Assembly: GCA_900543305.1 (NCBI GenBank) | Contig: UQQZ01000081.1 | Span: 1-10,996, forward strand | Direction: 5' to 3' | Length of the DNA stretch: 10,996 nt | Source: an uncultured Oscillospiraceae bacterium | GTDB taxonomy: Bacteria; Bacillota; Clostridia; Oscillospirales; Acutalibacteraceae | In this document: positions 1 to 7,919 of the stretch, piece after piece | Numbering within the stretch: the stretch's first letter is position 1 | Layout of the letters: every line of letters starts with the position of its first letter | Made by a program: the position numbers and the translations under genes | Notes under the pieces: generated by a model | The model's input: the letters and a program-made list of their open reading frames with translations, nothing else | Databases searched by the model: none | Told to the model about the DNA's origin: nothing

Positions 1-201
1 CATGCCCAAGGCCGAGGCTGGCTGCTAGCCTGGCGGGGAATCCTCCAGCTGCCTGGAGAAGAATTCTGGATCACCCCTGTGGGCCTGATCCACGACATGA
101 TCGCCGCCCGGCAGATTATGGACGGGGCGGAGGACATCAGCGGACAGAAGAAACAGAACCCTGTCAACTACGAGGACGATTCCGTGTGGAATCTGGAATA
201 G
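1..201 (+). CDS. C-terminal end of a small phage gene, possibly a tail assembly chaperone (5' partial)
   Basis: Frame 1 is open from the first base to a TAG at 199-201, giving the last 66 residues of a protein whose start lies outside the window. Visible features are a tryptophan-rich start (GWLLAWRGIL), the segment EEFWITPVGLIHDMI, and a polar acidic tail ending in SVWNLE. Position is the main clue: in siphoviruses the genes between the major tail protein and the tape measure gene encode tail assembly chaperones, the second often made by programmed frameshifting (the lambda gpG/gpGT arrangement). A short Trp/Pro-containing helical protein fits the downstream part of such a pair. The family is not recognised from sequence alone, and any slippery site would lie upstream of the window. 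Codon use matches the genes that follow. Coding status is fairly sure; the chaperone role is an inference. Confidence 0.6.
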   Translation, partial: HAQGRGWLLAWRGILQLPGEEFWITPVGLIHDMIAARQIMDGAEDISGQKKQNPVNYEDDSVWNLE

Positions 202-208
202 GCGTTCC

Positions 209-231
209 GAGGGGCATCGCACAAGCCCCTC
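209..231 (+). other. Short perfect hairpin between the first gene and the tape measure gene
   Basis: GAGGGGC (209-215) and GCCCCTC (225-231) are perfect reverse complements around the 9-base loop ATCGCACAA. The stem is almost all G:C. No run of T follows (the next bases are TCCAAATAACC), so it does not look like an intrinsic terminator. It ends 11 bases before the ribosome binding site of the tape measure gene. It could stabilise the mRNA, separate translation of the two genes, or be chance in GC-rich DNA. Confidence 0.4.
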
Positions 232-242
232 TCCAAATAACC

Positions 243-248
243 GGGAGG
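243..248 (+). promoter_or_regulatory. Ribosome binding site that sets the tape measure start
   Basis: GGGAGG at 243-248 (extending as GGAGGTGA) lies 8 bases before the GTG at 257. An in-frame GTG at 248 is part of this same Shine-Dalgarno stretch and has no site of its own. The GTG at 257 is therefore the better start; it yields MAYDIGPKIGIEGEKEF, the beginning expected for this family. Confidence 0.75.
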
Positions 249-256
249 TGAACCCT

Positions 257-3200
257 GTGGCATACGATATCGGACCAAAGATCGGCATCGAAGGGGAAAA
301 GGAATTTAAAAATTCCATCAAGGCGGTGGAGAGCCAGCTAAAAGCCCTGGGCAAGGAGCTGCAAACCTTATCCAAAGAGTACGACGAAAACGACCGGTCA
401 GTGGAAGGCGCTGCCAAAAAACAGAAGACTCTCCAAAGCGCCGTGGACACGACCCAGAAGAAAATCCAACTCCTCACCGCTCAGTACCAAAAACAGGAGG
501 CGGAACTTCAACGCCTGGAAACAGCACTGGAAGGCGCCCGAAAAGAAAACGGGGAAGGGTCCGACCAGGCTCTGAAAGCGGAAGCTGCCTACGCCCGCCA
601 GGCCAAGGTGATCAGCGATCTGGAGGCAAATCTCCAAACCGCAAAAGGGCAGCTGGCTGATTTTACCTCCCAGCTGGAAAACACTGCCAACCGGGCTACC
701 CTTGCCGGGGACACCCTTCAGGCCGCGGGGGACCAGTTGGAAACCGTTGGGGGAAAGCTTTCCTCCGTGGGCAATGCTCTCACCGCCGGGGTGACTGCGC
801 CCTTAGTAGCTGCGGGGACTGCGGCCATCGGCATGGCCTCCGATTATGAGGAGAGCCTCAACAAGGTGGACGTGGCCTTTGGGGACGCCTCCCAGGGAGT
901 GCGGGATTTTGCCCAGACCACCGTGGACCAGTTCGGCATCGCCGAGGGTACCGCTTTGGACATGGCCGCCCTCTACGGGGACATGGCCACTTCCATGGAG
1001 GTTCCCCGGGACCAGGCGGCGGACATGTCGGAAACTCTGGTGGGTCTGGCAGGAGACCTGGCCTCCTTTAAAAATATTGGCCTGGAGGAAGCCTCCACCG
1101 CATTGAAAGGCATCTTTACGGGGGAGACCGAAAGCTTGAAAAACCTGGGCGTGGTCATGACGGAGACAAACCTCCAGGCCTTCGCCTTGGCAAACGGCCT
1201 TCTCAGCACCGAAAAAAGCGCCGCCCAGCTGCAAGAGGAATCTGTAGCCCTGCGGGAGGCCCAGGACAAATACAACACCGCGGTGGAGAAGTACGGGGAA
1301 AGCTCCTGGCAGGCGGAAAAGGCCCAGCTCAGCCTGGAAGAAGCCACGGAGAAAGCCAGCCAGGCGGGAGAAGTCCAGTGGGACTCCCTCAGCGAAAGTG
1401 AAAAAGTCATGATCCGCTACCAGTATGTGCTGGCGGCCACCAAGAATGCCCAAGGGGACTACTCCCGCACGTCGGACGGCACCGCCAACTCCCTGCGTAC
1501 CCTGCAGGAAAGCTCCAAAGAGCTGGCGGTGGCCTTTGGCCAAGAACTGCTTCCGGAAGTGACCCCTCTGATTCAGGAGGGCACCCAGCTGATTAAAACC
1601 TTTTCCTCCCTGGACCAGGAACAAAAGCAAGCTGCGGTCCGGATCGCCGGAGTGGTGGCGGCCACGGGTCCCGCCGTGAAAATCCTGGGGATCGCTACAA
1701 CCGGGCTGGGAAAATTGACCAAGGGCGTGGGCAGCGCAGTGGGGGACCTAGGAAAGCTGGCCCAGTCTGGTGGTAAGGTCACAGACAGCATGGGAACCTT
1801 GGGAAAAGTCCTAGGTACCCTGGGACCCAAGGGAATGCTCATCGGGGGAGCAGTGGCCGGCGTGGCAGCTGTGGCAATTGCGGTAAAAAATGCCCACGAC
1901 GATATCGTCCAGGCCCAGATCGACCAGGCCTTCGGAGACATCAAACTTTCCGCCGAAGAGGTGGAGGACGTGGCCAAGCGGCTGACCACCACGGACTGGA
2001 CCGTAAAAGTGGACGCGGCCATCCAGGCCAAGGAGCAAGTGAAGCAGTTTCAAGGGGAAATGGAATCGGCTCTGGAAGAACTGAACAAACTCAACTGGAA
2101 GGTGGACGTGGGGCTGACCCTTACCGAGGAGGAGAAAAGCAGTTACCTGTCCCAGATGGAAGCTTTCACCCAGAGCGCCGGAGAGTACCTTTCCCAGCAG
2201 GGGTACAGCATCAGTCTGGCCCTGGACGCCACCTTCGGAGAAGGAGACGCGACAGGGGACTCCCTCTCCCAGTTTTCCAGCACCTATCTCACCAAGGCCC
2301 AGGACAAGCTGACCGAGTTGGGGGAGGAGCTGGCCCAGAAGGTCAACGACGCCTTTGAAAACAACACCTTTGCCCAAGACCGGGTGGACATCCAGAAGAT
2401 CCTGGACCAGATGAGCGGGATCATGACAGATATCGAGAATGCGGAACAGCGTGCCAGGCTGTCCAACCTTCAGATTGAGTACACCGCCGGCGGTTTTGGC
2501 ATTGACCAGGACAGCTTCAATCGCTTAAACGAGGAGATCAGCAAAAACACCCAGGAACTGATGGACAGCGCTGAGGAGACAAAAATCACGGCACTGACTG
2601 CGGTGGAGTTCCAGTATCAGGAACTGCTGGACAACGGCGCCACTCAGGAATTTGCGGACAAGGTACGGCAGGATGCCCGGGCCCAGATTGAAGCCGCCAC
2701 CGCCCAGAACGTAGGGGAGTCCATCAACATAGGTTTTAACTTTGCCTTTAGCACGATCACGGGAACATTCGAGAAAGAACTGGAGTCGGAGAGAGAAAAA
2801 ATATATGACCTGACCAGCGATTTTGCCGGGAGTTTTGCGGAAGCATTTGAGCAGGGAGGATTTGAACTACAAAATAGCTTTTACAAGTTTGAGGAAATGT
2901 TTCCAAAATTAAGCGGCGGGGCGTTCTCAGCTGTACAAGATATGCTTGAGAGCTTGAAGCCCCAAAAAGAACAACTTCAGGCCATCCGGGATCAGTGCCT
3001 GGCCGCCGGTCAAGCTGTTCCGGAAAGCGTCAGCGAAGGTCTTGCCAATATCTCTCTGTGGGAAGCAATGGTGGGAAACACTGACAGCATGTATGCGGTG
3101 CTTGCCTTGCAGATTGCCAGCAGCCCGGAAAAACTCGAAGCCCTGGAGGAGGCCAAGAACGCCGGCCAGGCAATTCCCGAGGAACTGGCGGCTGCTTTGG

Positions 3201-3982
3201 AAGAATATGCCGGGCTGGTGTATGATTCCAACACCGGCATGTGGACCCAGCTGGAGACTGCAACCAACGACAACGCTGCTTATGTGGCGGATATGCTCAA
3301 CCAATATGGTCAAGATTTTCCCCAGGAGCTTGTCCAGGGCATTGCAGCTCAGTATGGCCTGGTGTATGAAAACGGCAAGTATATGGTCAGCGAAGCCGCA
3401 CGGGGTGTAAGGGATAATACCGGAGAGCTGAAGTCTCAGGCTGCGGACGCAGCCAGCGAATCCATGACAGAAATGGACGCGGAGATTTCCGGCTCCACCG
3501 TGGGCCCTCCCACCATTGAAACACCAGACTCCCGTATAGCTTGGTACAACGCCCAGGCTTATTGGAACAGGAATCCCTTGACGGCCTATGTGTCCTACGC
3601 ACCGGTAGGAAACCGCAACGGATACGCCATGTACGCCGAGGGCGGCATTGTGGAAGAGCCTCAGCTGGCTGTCATTGGCGAAGCGGGAGACGAGGCCGTC
3701 ATTCCTTTGGAAAATCATCGGGACCGGGCCCTGGAATTGTGGTATGAGGCGGGGGAAAGGCTTAACGCCTTCGCCGCAGAACAAGGCAGGGCAAGAGGAG
3801 AAGCGATCCGGGAGTCGGTAATCCATCAGACTACGGACAACCGGCGGGAATATCACTGGGAGAAAGGGGCGGTAACCATTCAAACCCAAACGACCAACGG
3901 CCGGCAGCTGTATCGTGAATTTGTGCGGGAGATGGACCGGGAGGTAAGGAGCAAGGAGGCGGCGTATGGCAGGACCAAATAA
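257..3982 (+). CDS. Phage tail tape measure protein
   Basis: A 1241-residue protein expected to fill the tail tube, fix tail length and help pass DNA through the host envelope. The N-terminus is a long charged helical, coiled-coil-like region (about residues 15-145). A tape-measure core follows: MASDYEESLNKVDVAF begins near 193 and GVVMTETNLQAFAL near 299. The core is interrupted by a helical KA/EA-rich insert at about 322-369. A strongly hydrophobic Gly/Ala-rich segment (MLIGGAVAGVAAVAIAV, about 525-543) is a likely membrane-active stretch. Three degenerate GQxxPxxL motifs lie near 918, 970 and 1018. The C-terminal motif AEGGIVEEPQLAVIGEAG (from about 1127), leading into DEAVIPL, is a known hallmark of these proteins. 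It is the longest gene in the window and precedes Dit, as expected. Its end overlaps Dit by 17 bases. GTG at 257 was chosen over GTG at 248 from the ribosome binding site. Confidence 0.96.
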   Translation: MAYDIGPKIGIEGEKEFKNSIKAVESQLKALGKELQTLSKEYDENDRSVEGAAKKQKTLQSAVDTTQKKIQLLTAQYQKQEAELQRLETALEGARKENGEGSDQALKAEAAYARQAKVISDLEANLQTAKGQLADFTSQLENTANRATLAGDTLQAAGDQLETVGGKLSSVGNALTAGVTAPLVAAGTAAIGMASDYEESLNKVDVAFGDASQGVRDFAQTTVDQFGIAEGTALDMAALYGDMATSMEVPRDQAADMSETLVGLAGDLASFKNIGLEEASTALKGIFTGETESLKNLGVVMTETNLQAFALANGLLSTEKSAAQLQEESVALREAQDKYNTAVEKYGESSWQAEKAQLSLEEATEKASQAGEVQWDSLSESEKVMIRYQYVLAATKNAQGDYSRTSDGTANSLRTLQESSKELAVAFGQELLPEVTPLIQEGTQLIKTFSSLDQEQKQAAVRIAGVVAATGPAVKILGIATTGLGKLTKGVGSAVGDLGKLAQSGGKVTDSMGTLGKVLGTLGPKGMLIGGAVAGVAAVAIAVKNAHDDIVQAQIDQAFGDIKLSAEEVEDVAKRLTTTDWTVKVDAAIQAKEQVKQFQGEMESALEELNKLNWKVDVGLTLTEEEKSSYLSQMEAFTQSAGEYLSQQGYSISLALDATFGEGDATGDSLSQFSSTYLTKAQDKLTELGEELAQKVNDAFENNTFAQDRVDIQKILDQMSGIMTDIENAEQRARLSNLQIEYTAGGFGIDQDSFNRLNEEISKNTQELMDSAEETKITALTAVEFQYQELLDNGATQEFADKVRQDARAQIEAATAQNVGESINIGFNFAFSTITGTFEKELESEREKIYDLTSDFAGSFAEAFEQGGFELQNSFYKFEEMFPKLSGGAFSAVQDMLESLKPQKEQLQAIRDQCLAAGQAVPESVSEGLANISLWEAMVGNTDSMYAVLALQIASSPEKLEALEEAKNAGQAIPEELAAALEEYAGLVYDSNTGMWTQLETATNDNAAYVADMLNQYGQDFPQELVQGIAAQYGLVYENGKYMVSEAARGVRDNTGELKSQAADAASESMTEMDAEISGSTVGPPTIETPDSRIAWYNAQAYWNRNPLTAYVSYAPVGNRNGYAMYAEGGIVEEPQLAVIGEAGDEAVIPLENHRDRALELWYEAGERLNAFAAEQGRARGEAIRESVIHQTTDNRREYHWEKGAVTIQTQTTNGRQLYREFVREMDREVRSKEAAYGRTK
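3002..3400 (+). repeat. Degenerate three-fold repeat in the tape measure C-terminal region
   Basis: Three related protein motifs occur at intervals of 52 and 48 residues: AGQAVPESVSEGL, AGQAIPEELAAAL and YGQDFPQELVQGI. The second and third are each followed by GLVY plus a short polar loop (GLVYDSNTGMW and GLVYENGKYMV). The repetition is clear in protein but weak in DNA, so the duplication is old. Spaced repeats of this sort are common in tape measure proteins, where repeat number relates to tail length. Confidence 0.6.
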
Positions 3983-4751
3983 GGCCTTTTATTTTAAGGG
4001 GATCTCCAGCCTGGATCTGGGGCTGAGGATCGAGAGCAAGCAGATTTTGGACGGGGCTGCCCCGCAGTTTGAGACCTACCAGGTGCCGGGCAGGGACGGG
4101 CCCCTCTATGAGCGGACTGGCTATGAGCTGGTGCCTGTCCAGTACAACGTCTACCTGAAAGCCCCCAGACCCCAGGACATGACCGGCTGGGTGGGCAGCG
4201 TGAAAGCCTGGCTCCAAAAAGACCAGGGGACCTATTTCCGCCTTAACGACGACTACGACCTGACCCACTACCGGATGGCAGCCTATCTGTCCGGGCTGCC
4301 GGTGACAAACGACTGGAAGCTCTTTTCCCGGATGAATCTGGAATTTTCCGCCAAACCCTACCGGTATCTGCTTTCCGGGGAGGAGGTGCTGGAATTGGCA
4401 AACGGCCAGGAAACGGAGGTCTACAACCCCACCGCCTTTGAGGCTTTGCCCACGTTTGCCATCCACCTGGGGATCCAGTGGAGTCAGCAGCCCATCACCT
4501 TGACGGTGGAGGGAGAAGAAGGGGAGACCTACTCTCAGCAGCTGACCGGGATCCCCACCAACCTTTTGGGAGGCACGGTGCTGGTAAACAGCGACACCCA
4601 AACCGTCCGGTCGGATCTGCCGGGAAAGCCCATGATCCCCACGGCCCAGCTGGACTTGTTCCCTGTGCTCTGGCCCGGGAAAAACAAAGTGACCGTGGGC
4701 GCGTCGGGAATCTCTTCCACCTCTCTGACGCCCTATTGGAGGGAATTATGA
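3966..4751 (+). CDS. Distal tail protein (Dit, Sipho_tail family)
   Basis: A 261-residue protein expected to form the hexameric ring joining the tail tube to the baseplate hub. The N-terminal part (about 1-135) carries the Dit pattern: FYFKGISSLDLGLRI, then YQVPGRDGPLYERTG (the conserved P-GRDG turn), then the segment around WLQKDQGTYFRLNDD, and a strand ending MNLEFSAKPYRYL that leads into the second half. The C-terminal half (about 140-261) is beta-rich and ends in a galectin-like or oligosaccharide-binding-like fold in known members; that part is family knowledge. ATG at 3966 has AAGGAGG at 3953-3959, 6 bases upstream. The gene starts inside the tape measure gene and its TGA overlaps the next ATG (ATGA), which suggests translational coupling. 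Order and length both match Dit. Confidence 0.93.
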   Translation: MAGPNKAFYFKGISSLDLGLRIESKQILDGAAPQFETYQVPGRDGPLYERTGYELVPVQYNVYLKAPRPQDMTGWVGSVKAWLQKDQGTYFRLNDDYDLTHYRMAAYLSGLPVTNDWKLFSRMNLEFSAKPYRYLLSGEEVLELANGQETEVYNPTAFEALPTFAIHLGIQWSQQPITLTVEGEEGETYSQQLTGIPTNLLGGTVLVNSDTQTVRSDLPGKPMIPTAQLDLFPVLWPGKNKVTVGASGISSTSLTPYWREL

Positions 4752-5848
4752 TCTACGCCTACACTGGGACCCATCTGGCCTTGTCCCAGGCCCCTGCCCA
4801 GGAAGACGCCCTGGGAATGCTGCCGGACGCTTTGGAGGGTACGGTCCGCCGGGATACCGACGGTATGTTCGAGCTGGACCTGACCTATCCCCGCAAGGGG
4901 GCAAACGCCCAAGCTCTGGCGCTGAACCGGTGGCTCCGCTGCCCGGCAGGGGGACGGATGGGAGACCAGTATTTTCGCATCGACCAGCTGTGGCAGGGAC
5001 TGGATGGGTCCCTCCAAGTTCACGGGGTGCACCTGAGCTACAATGCCCTGACTATCCTGGCAGCCCCCTTTTCCGCCCACGACGGGCAAAACTACGCTTC
5101 CGTGGGATTTTTCCCTTGGTACCAGGCCCTTACCCAGGCCATCTCCCAGGTGGACGGGGGACAGATGGGCCAGTTCTCCGTGGTGGGGTACACGGATGAC
5201 ATGGCCCTCAATGCCGCCGACTACACCCAGCCTGTCACCTTGAAGCAGGCCGTCTTGGACGCGGTGAAGGACCGGGGCTATCTGCTGGACTACCTGACCT
5301 TCGGGATGCGGATCTGGCAGCTGCCACCCTCCTGGACAGCCCCGTCCTTTACCATCCGGTACGGCAGGGACATGCTGGACTTTTCCAGCTCGGAGGACGC
5401 CACGGACTTTTACACCCACATTCTGCCCTACTACATGGTGGACCAGGAGATGTATTCCCATAACCTGGAAGTTTATCCTCTTTCGAACCTGCCGGCGGAG
5501 CTTTCGGGCTACCGGAGGATCCAGGCCATCAACCTGGGGGACTACTACGACGGCCTGGACCGGGAGCTGGACCTGTCCACCCTCCAGTCCGTCATCGACC
5601 AATGGCTGGAAACCCACCCCTGGAACCCTTTGCCCCGGGAGATCAGCGTGGAGCAGATCCCCCAGGAGGGCAACACCTTCGAGCTGGGGGAGCCCGGGCG
5701 CATCTATTGCACTCCCTTGGGATTGACGGTGGACGCCACTGTGGTGTCCCTGACCTACGATGTCCTGAGAGACCGGGTCACTTCCATCGGGGTGGGCAGC
5801 CGGCAGAGAGACATCACCGACACCATCGCCGGCCTGGTGATGGGCTGA
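4748..5848 (+). CDS. Baseplate hub / tail-associated protein, prophage endopeptidase tail family (short form)
   Basis: A 366-residue protein expected to form the trimeric hub below Dit, closing the tail and anchoring fibres. The N-terminus has the family's start: a short strand, then DALEGTVRRDTDGMFELDL and YPRKGANA, equivalent to the usual T-EERNGEYELE-YP pattern. The C-terminus ends with the beta-rich GRIYCTPLGLTVDATVVSLTYDVLRDRVTSIGVG and an RDITDTIAGL tail, where these proteins usually carry a similar VYDVL-RY-SI-LG stretch. Both pieces are family resemblance recognised by eye. Many relatives have a long C-terminal extension with peptidase or lysozyme domains; here the protein stops after the hub, so enzymatic activity is doubtful. 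ATG at 4748 overlaps the Dit stop. An in-frame ATG at 4478 would lie well inside Dit and is rejected. Confidence 0.87.
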   Translation: MIYAYTGTHLALSQAPAQEDALGMLPDALEGTVRRDTDGMFELDLTYPRKGANAQALALNRWLRCPAGGRMGDQYFRIDQLWQGLDGSLQVHGVHLSYNALTILAAPFSAHDGQNYASVGFFPWYQALTQAISQVDGGQMGQFSVVGYTDDMALNAADYTQPVTLKQAVLDAVKDRGYLLDYLTFGMRIWQLPPSWTAPSFTIRYGRDMLDFSSSEDATDFYTHILPYYMVDQEMYSHNLEVYPLSNLPAELSGYRRIQAINLGDYYDGLDRELDLSTLQSVIDQWLETHPWNPLPREISVEQIPQEGNTFELGEPGRIYCTPLGLTVDATVVSLTYDVLRDRVTSIGVGSRQRDITDTIAGLVMG

Positions 5849-5860
5849 AAGGAGAATGCT

Positions 5861-7444
5861 ATGACGGAAGAATACACCCTGATATCCGGATACGATACCC
5901 AGCCCCTGCGGCTGAACGCCGTCCAAGGGGAAGCGGGGGCCCGGACCTTTCTCATCTATCTCCGGGACGGATCGGGAGCCCCTGCCGTGGGAAGCGATGA
6001 CACCGCCTACGCCTATGTGTGCAAGCCCGACCACACTTTGGTGGTGATGGACTGCCAGGCGTCCACCGGCTCCGTGACTTTTACCCTGTCTCTCCAGGCC
6101 TGCGCCTGTCCCGGGGTGTGCCCCGTTTTTATCCAGACGATTTCCGGCGAGGGGGAGAGCCGGACGGAGACCCGGTGGGAAAATATCCTGCTGTTTGTGG
6201 CCCCCTGTGACTTGGAAGGCGCCGTAGCCTCCACCGACGACCTGGGCCCTTTGGCGGACCTGATCACTGACCCCCACTACCTGGACGAAGTGAAAGCAAC
6301 CTATGAAAAGGCCATTGCCGGCATACAGTCGGCGGTGTCCAACTTTGTCTATACCGGGGAGTACGACCCGGAGAAATCCTACCAGCCCTTGAACCAGGCG
6401 GGGTATCAGGGGGACACCTACATCGCCCTCCGGGAAACCACCGGCAACCCGCCCACGGATTCCAACTACTGGGGCCTTTTTGCCAAAGGGGGATCCCCCG
6501 GCCCTCAGGGGGAGCAAGGCCCGCCCGGTACGGGGCTGACTGTATTGGACCAATATGATACCCAGGCCCTTTTGGAGGAGGCCGTGCCGGATCCTGAGCC
6601 CGGGGATAACTACTATGTGGGCCCCGCGCCCCCCTACGACGTGTACACCTACACCGAGACAAAGGGCTGGGTCAATGGGGAAAAAATACAGGGACCTGCC
6701 GGCGCTGCGGGCCCAGCCAACTCCCTGGAGGTGGGGACGGTGGAAACACTCCCACCCGGCAGTGCCGCCACGGCGGAAATCACCGGGGAAGCACCCAATC
6801 AAACGTTGCATCTGGGGCTTCCCCAGGGCGCCGTAGGCTCCGCAGGGCCTGCCAACACTCTGGCGGTGGGCACGGTGGAGACTCTGTCCCCTGACAGCGC
6901 CGCCACGGCCCGGATCACCGGGGTGGCCCCCAATCAGACCCTACACCTGGGCATCCCCCAGGGAAAGACCGGGGGAAAAGGGGATCCGGGCACCACCTCC
7001 TGGTACGACCTGACCGATAAGCCCCAAGCATTTCCCCCGGAGGACCACGAGCATGTCCCCGGAGATATCCCGGGCATCAAGGATTCCATCGAGAGCACAG
7101 GATCCAGCGGTGTGTGGAAGTGGGAAATCTATGCCAGCGGCAGGATGCGGATCTGGGGAAATATACCGGTGAGCAATATCGCCACCGGCACCACCATGGG
7201 AAGCCTGTACCGTTCCGGGGAAGCCTACAACGAGCAAAGCTACCCCTATCCCAAACGGTTTTTGAGTACGCCCACGGTGTCCATGGCCTACTACGCCACC
7301 AACTTCAACGGGGCGCTGGTCTGGCCCGTATTGGAAAACGAAACCAACCTGAGAAGTTACCCTCCCACCTGCTACCTGGTGCGGACCAACAATGTGACCA
7401 CCACCGGGTTTGTCAGTGTCATCGCGGAGGGGTACTACAACTGA
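5861..7444 (+). CDS. Tail fibre / receptor-binding protein 1, with BppU-like N-terminus and shaft repeats
   Basis: A 527-residue modular fibre. Residues 1 to about 130 form a beta-rich domain resembling the N-terminal domain of baseplate upper protein BppU, which anchors fibres to the baseplate. A short helical linker follows. A carbohydrate-binding-like module (about 163-210) has YTGEYDPEKSY, GDTYIAL and a NYWGLF end. A short collagen-like stretch (about 211-225, GSPGPQGEQGPPG) precedes a second small module (229 to about 280, AVPDPEPGDNYYVG then PYDVYTY and WVNGEKIQG). Two shaft repeats run from about 289 to 376. The tip begins with WYDLTDKP at 381 and an HEH at 396-398, then a beta-rich end with WKWEIYASGRMRIWG and a C-terminal VIAEGYYN. 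AAAGGAG at 5848-5854 lies 6 bases before the ATG. The tip presumably contacts a surface sugar or protein; the ligand is unknown. Confidence 0.88.
   Translation: MTEEYTLISGYDTQPLRLNAVQGEAGARTFLIYLRDGSGAPAVGSDDTAYAYVCKPDHTLVVMDCQASTGSVTFTLSLQACACPGVCPVFIQTISGEGESRTETRWENILLFVAPCDLEGAVASTDDLGPLADLITDPHYLDEVKATYEKAIAGIQSAVSNFVYTGEYDPEKSYQPLNQAGYQGDTYIALRETTGNPPTDSNYWGLFAKGGSPGPQGEQGPPGTGLTVLDQYDTQALLEEAVPDPEPGDNYYVGPAPPYDVYTYTETKGWVNGEKIQGPAGAAGPANSLEVGTVETLPPGSAATAEITGEAPNQTLHLGLPQGAVGSAGPANTLAVGTVETLSPDSAATARITGVAPNQTLHLGIPQGKTGGKGDPGTTSWYDLTDKPQAFPPEDHEHVPGDIPGIKDSIESTGSSGVWKWEIYASGRMRIWGNIPVSNIATGTTMGSLYRSGEAYNEQSYPYPKRFLSTPTVSMAYYATNFNGALVWPVLENETNLRSYPPTCYLVRTNNVTTTGFVSVIAEGYYN
6713..6979 (+). 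repeat. Two tandem fibre-shaft repeats (first fibre)
   Basis: Two copies, 45 residues apart, of a unit with the pattern VGTVETLxPxSAATAxITG, then APNQTLHLGxPQG, then a short Gly-rich turn. The DNA copies are also alike. The same unit occurs four times in the second fibre gene. Such units are known in Firmicutes phage fibres as trimeric beta shaft segments ending in short collagen-like triplets. Confidence 0.85.
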
Positions 7445-7460
7445 GATTTTAAAATTTGAG

Positions 7461-7465
7461 GGAGG
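7461..7465 (+). promoter_or_regulatory. Ribosome binding site that sets the start at 7473
   Basis: GGAGG at 7461-7465 lies one base before an in-frame ATG at 7467 and seven bases before a second in-frame ATG at 7473. The spacing favours 7473. A GTG far upstream at 7410 would overlap the first fibre gene and lacks a site, so it is unlikely. The 28-base spacer also holds the AT-only palindrome ATTTTAAAAT at 7446-7455. Confidence 0.65.
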
Positions 7466-7472
7466 AATGAGG

Positions 7473-7919
7473 ATGAATCGAGAACAGAAAGCCCGGGAAC
7501 TGCGCCGGGCCATCCAGCTGCTGGTGCAGCACAACACGGAAGTCTTTGGAACCGACACGGCCATGATGGAAGTGGCCAGTTTGTACCCGGCTTGGGAAGT
7601 GGATACCCAGTACAAAAAGGACCAGATCCTCCGGTTTGGGGAAAACTCCCTGGGGGATCCCCAGCTGTACCGGGTGCTGAAAACCCACAAGGCCACGGCA
7701 ACCCCTGATTCGGACGGGGAAACCTACCAGGCCATCGGCATGGGGAACACGGGGTACCCCCTTTGGACCAAGCCCTTGAGCAACAAGGACGCCTACCACA
7801 AAGGGGACGTGGTGGACCGGGAAGGAACCCTGTACCAGTCCAATAAAAACAACAACCAGGACGATCCCCTAGACGAAACCGGCACCTGGGACCTGTATTC
7901 TGAGGAGGCGGAAGCATGA
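7473..7919 (+). CDS. Small tail protein with two carbohydrate-binding-like (CBM5/12-type) modules
   Basis: A 148-residue protein. After a basic helical N-terminus (MNREQKARELRRAIQ, to about residue 33) there are two modules of similar pattern. The first (about 37-90) has YPAWEVDTQYKKDQILRF, then QLYRVLKTH and TYQAIG. The second (about 94-143) has YPLWTKPLSNKDAYHKGD, then GTLYQSNKNNN and a TWDLY end. The order of aromatic, Y-KGD turn, LY strand, then Trp near the end is the pattern of small chitin-binding type modules (CBM5/12-like), found in many phage tail proteins. There is no signal peptide or membrane segment. The gene sits between two fibre genes and overlaps the second by ATGA, so it is probably a baseplate accessory adhesin or a fibre partner. 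The sugar ligand is unknown. Confidence 0.8.
   Translation: MNREQKARELRRAIQLLVQHNTEVFGTDTAMMEVASLYPAWEVDTQYKKDQILRFGENSLGDPQLYRVLKTHKATATPDSDGETYQAIGMGNTGYPLWTKPLSNKDAYHKGDVVDREGTLYQSNKNNNQDDPLDETGTWDLYSEEAEA

Noticed and set aside
2927..3889. A 320-codon - strand frame opposite the end of the tape measure gene
   Set aside because: Same cause; the + strand carries the recognised tape measure C-terminus with its EGGIV/GEAGDEAVIPL motif.
4478..4747. An upstream in-frame ATG that would extend the hub protein by 90 residues
   Set aside because: It lies inside the Dit gene and encodes a His/Arg/Gly-rich out-of-frame sequence. The family's N-terminus starts at 4748, which overlaps the Dit stop as ATGA.
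4733..6811. A very long open frame (692 codons) on the - strand opposite the hub and first fibre genes
   Set aside because: It is a shadow of GC-rich sense codons. Its translation is Gly/Val/Pro/His-rich with no recognisable family, while the + strand has clear families, ribosome binding sites and gene order.
7446..7455. AT-only palindrome ATTTTAAAAT as a terminator or operator
   Set aside because: Too short and without a GC stem or T-run; it most likely just forms part of a 28-base AT-rich spacer before a ribosome binding site.
7410..7472. A longer form of the small binding protein starting at GTG 7410
   Set aside because: It would overlap the end of the first fibre gene and has no ribosome binding site, whereas GGAGG at 7461-7465 is well placed for ATG 7473.
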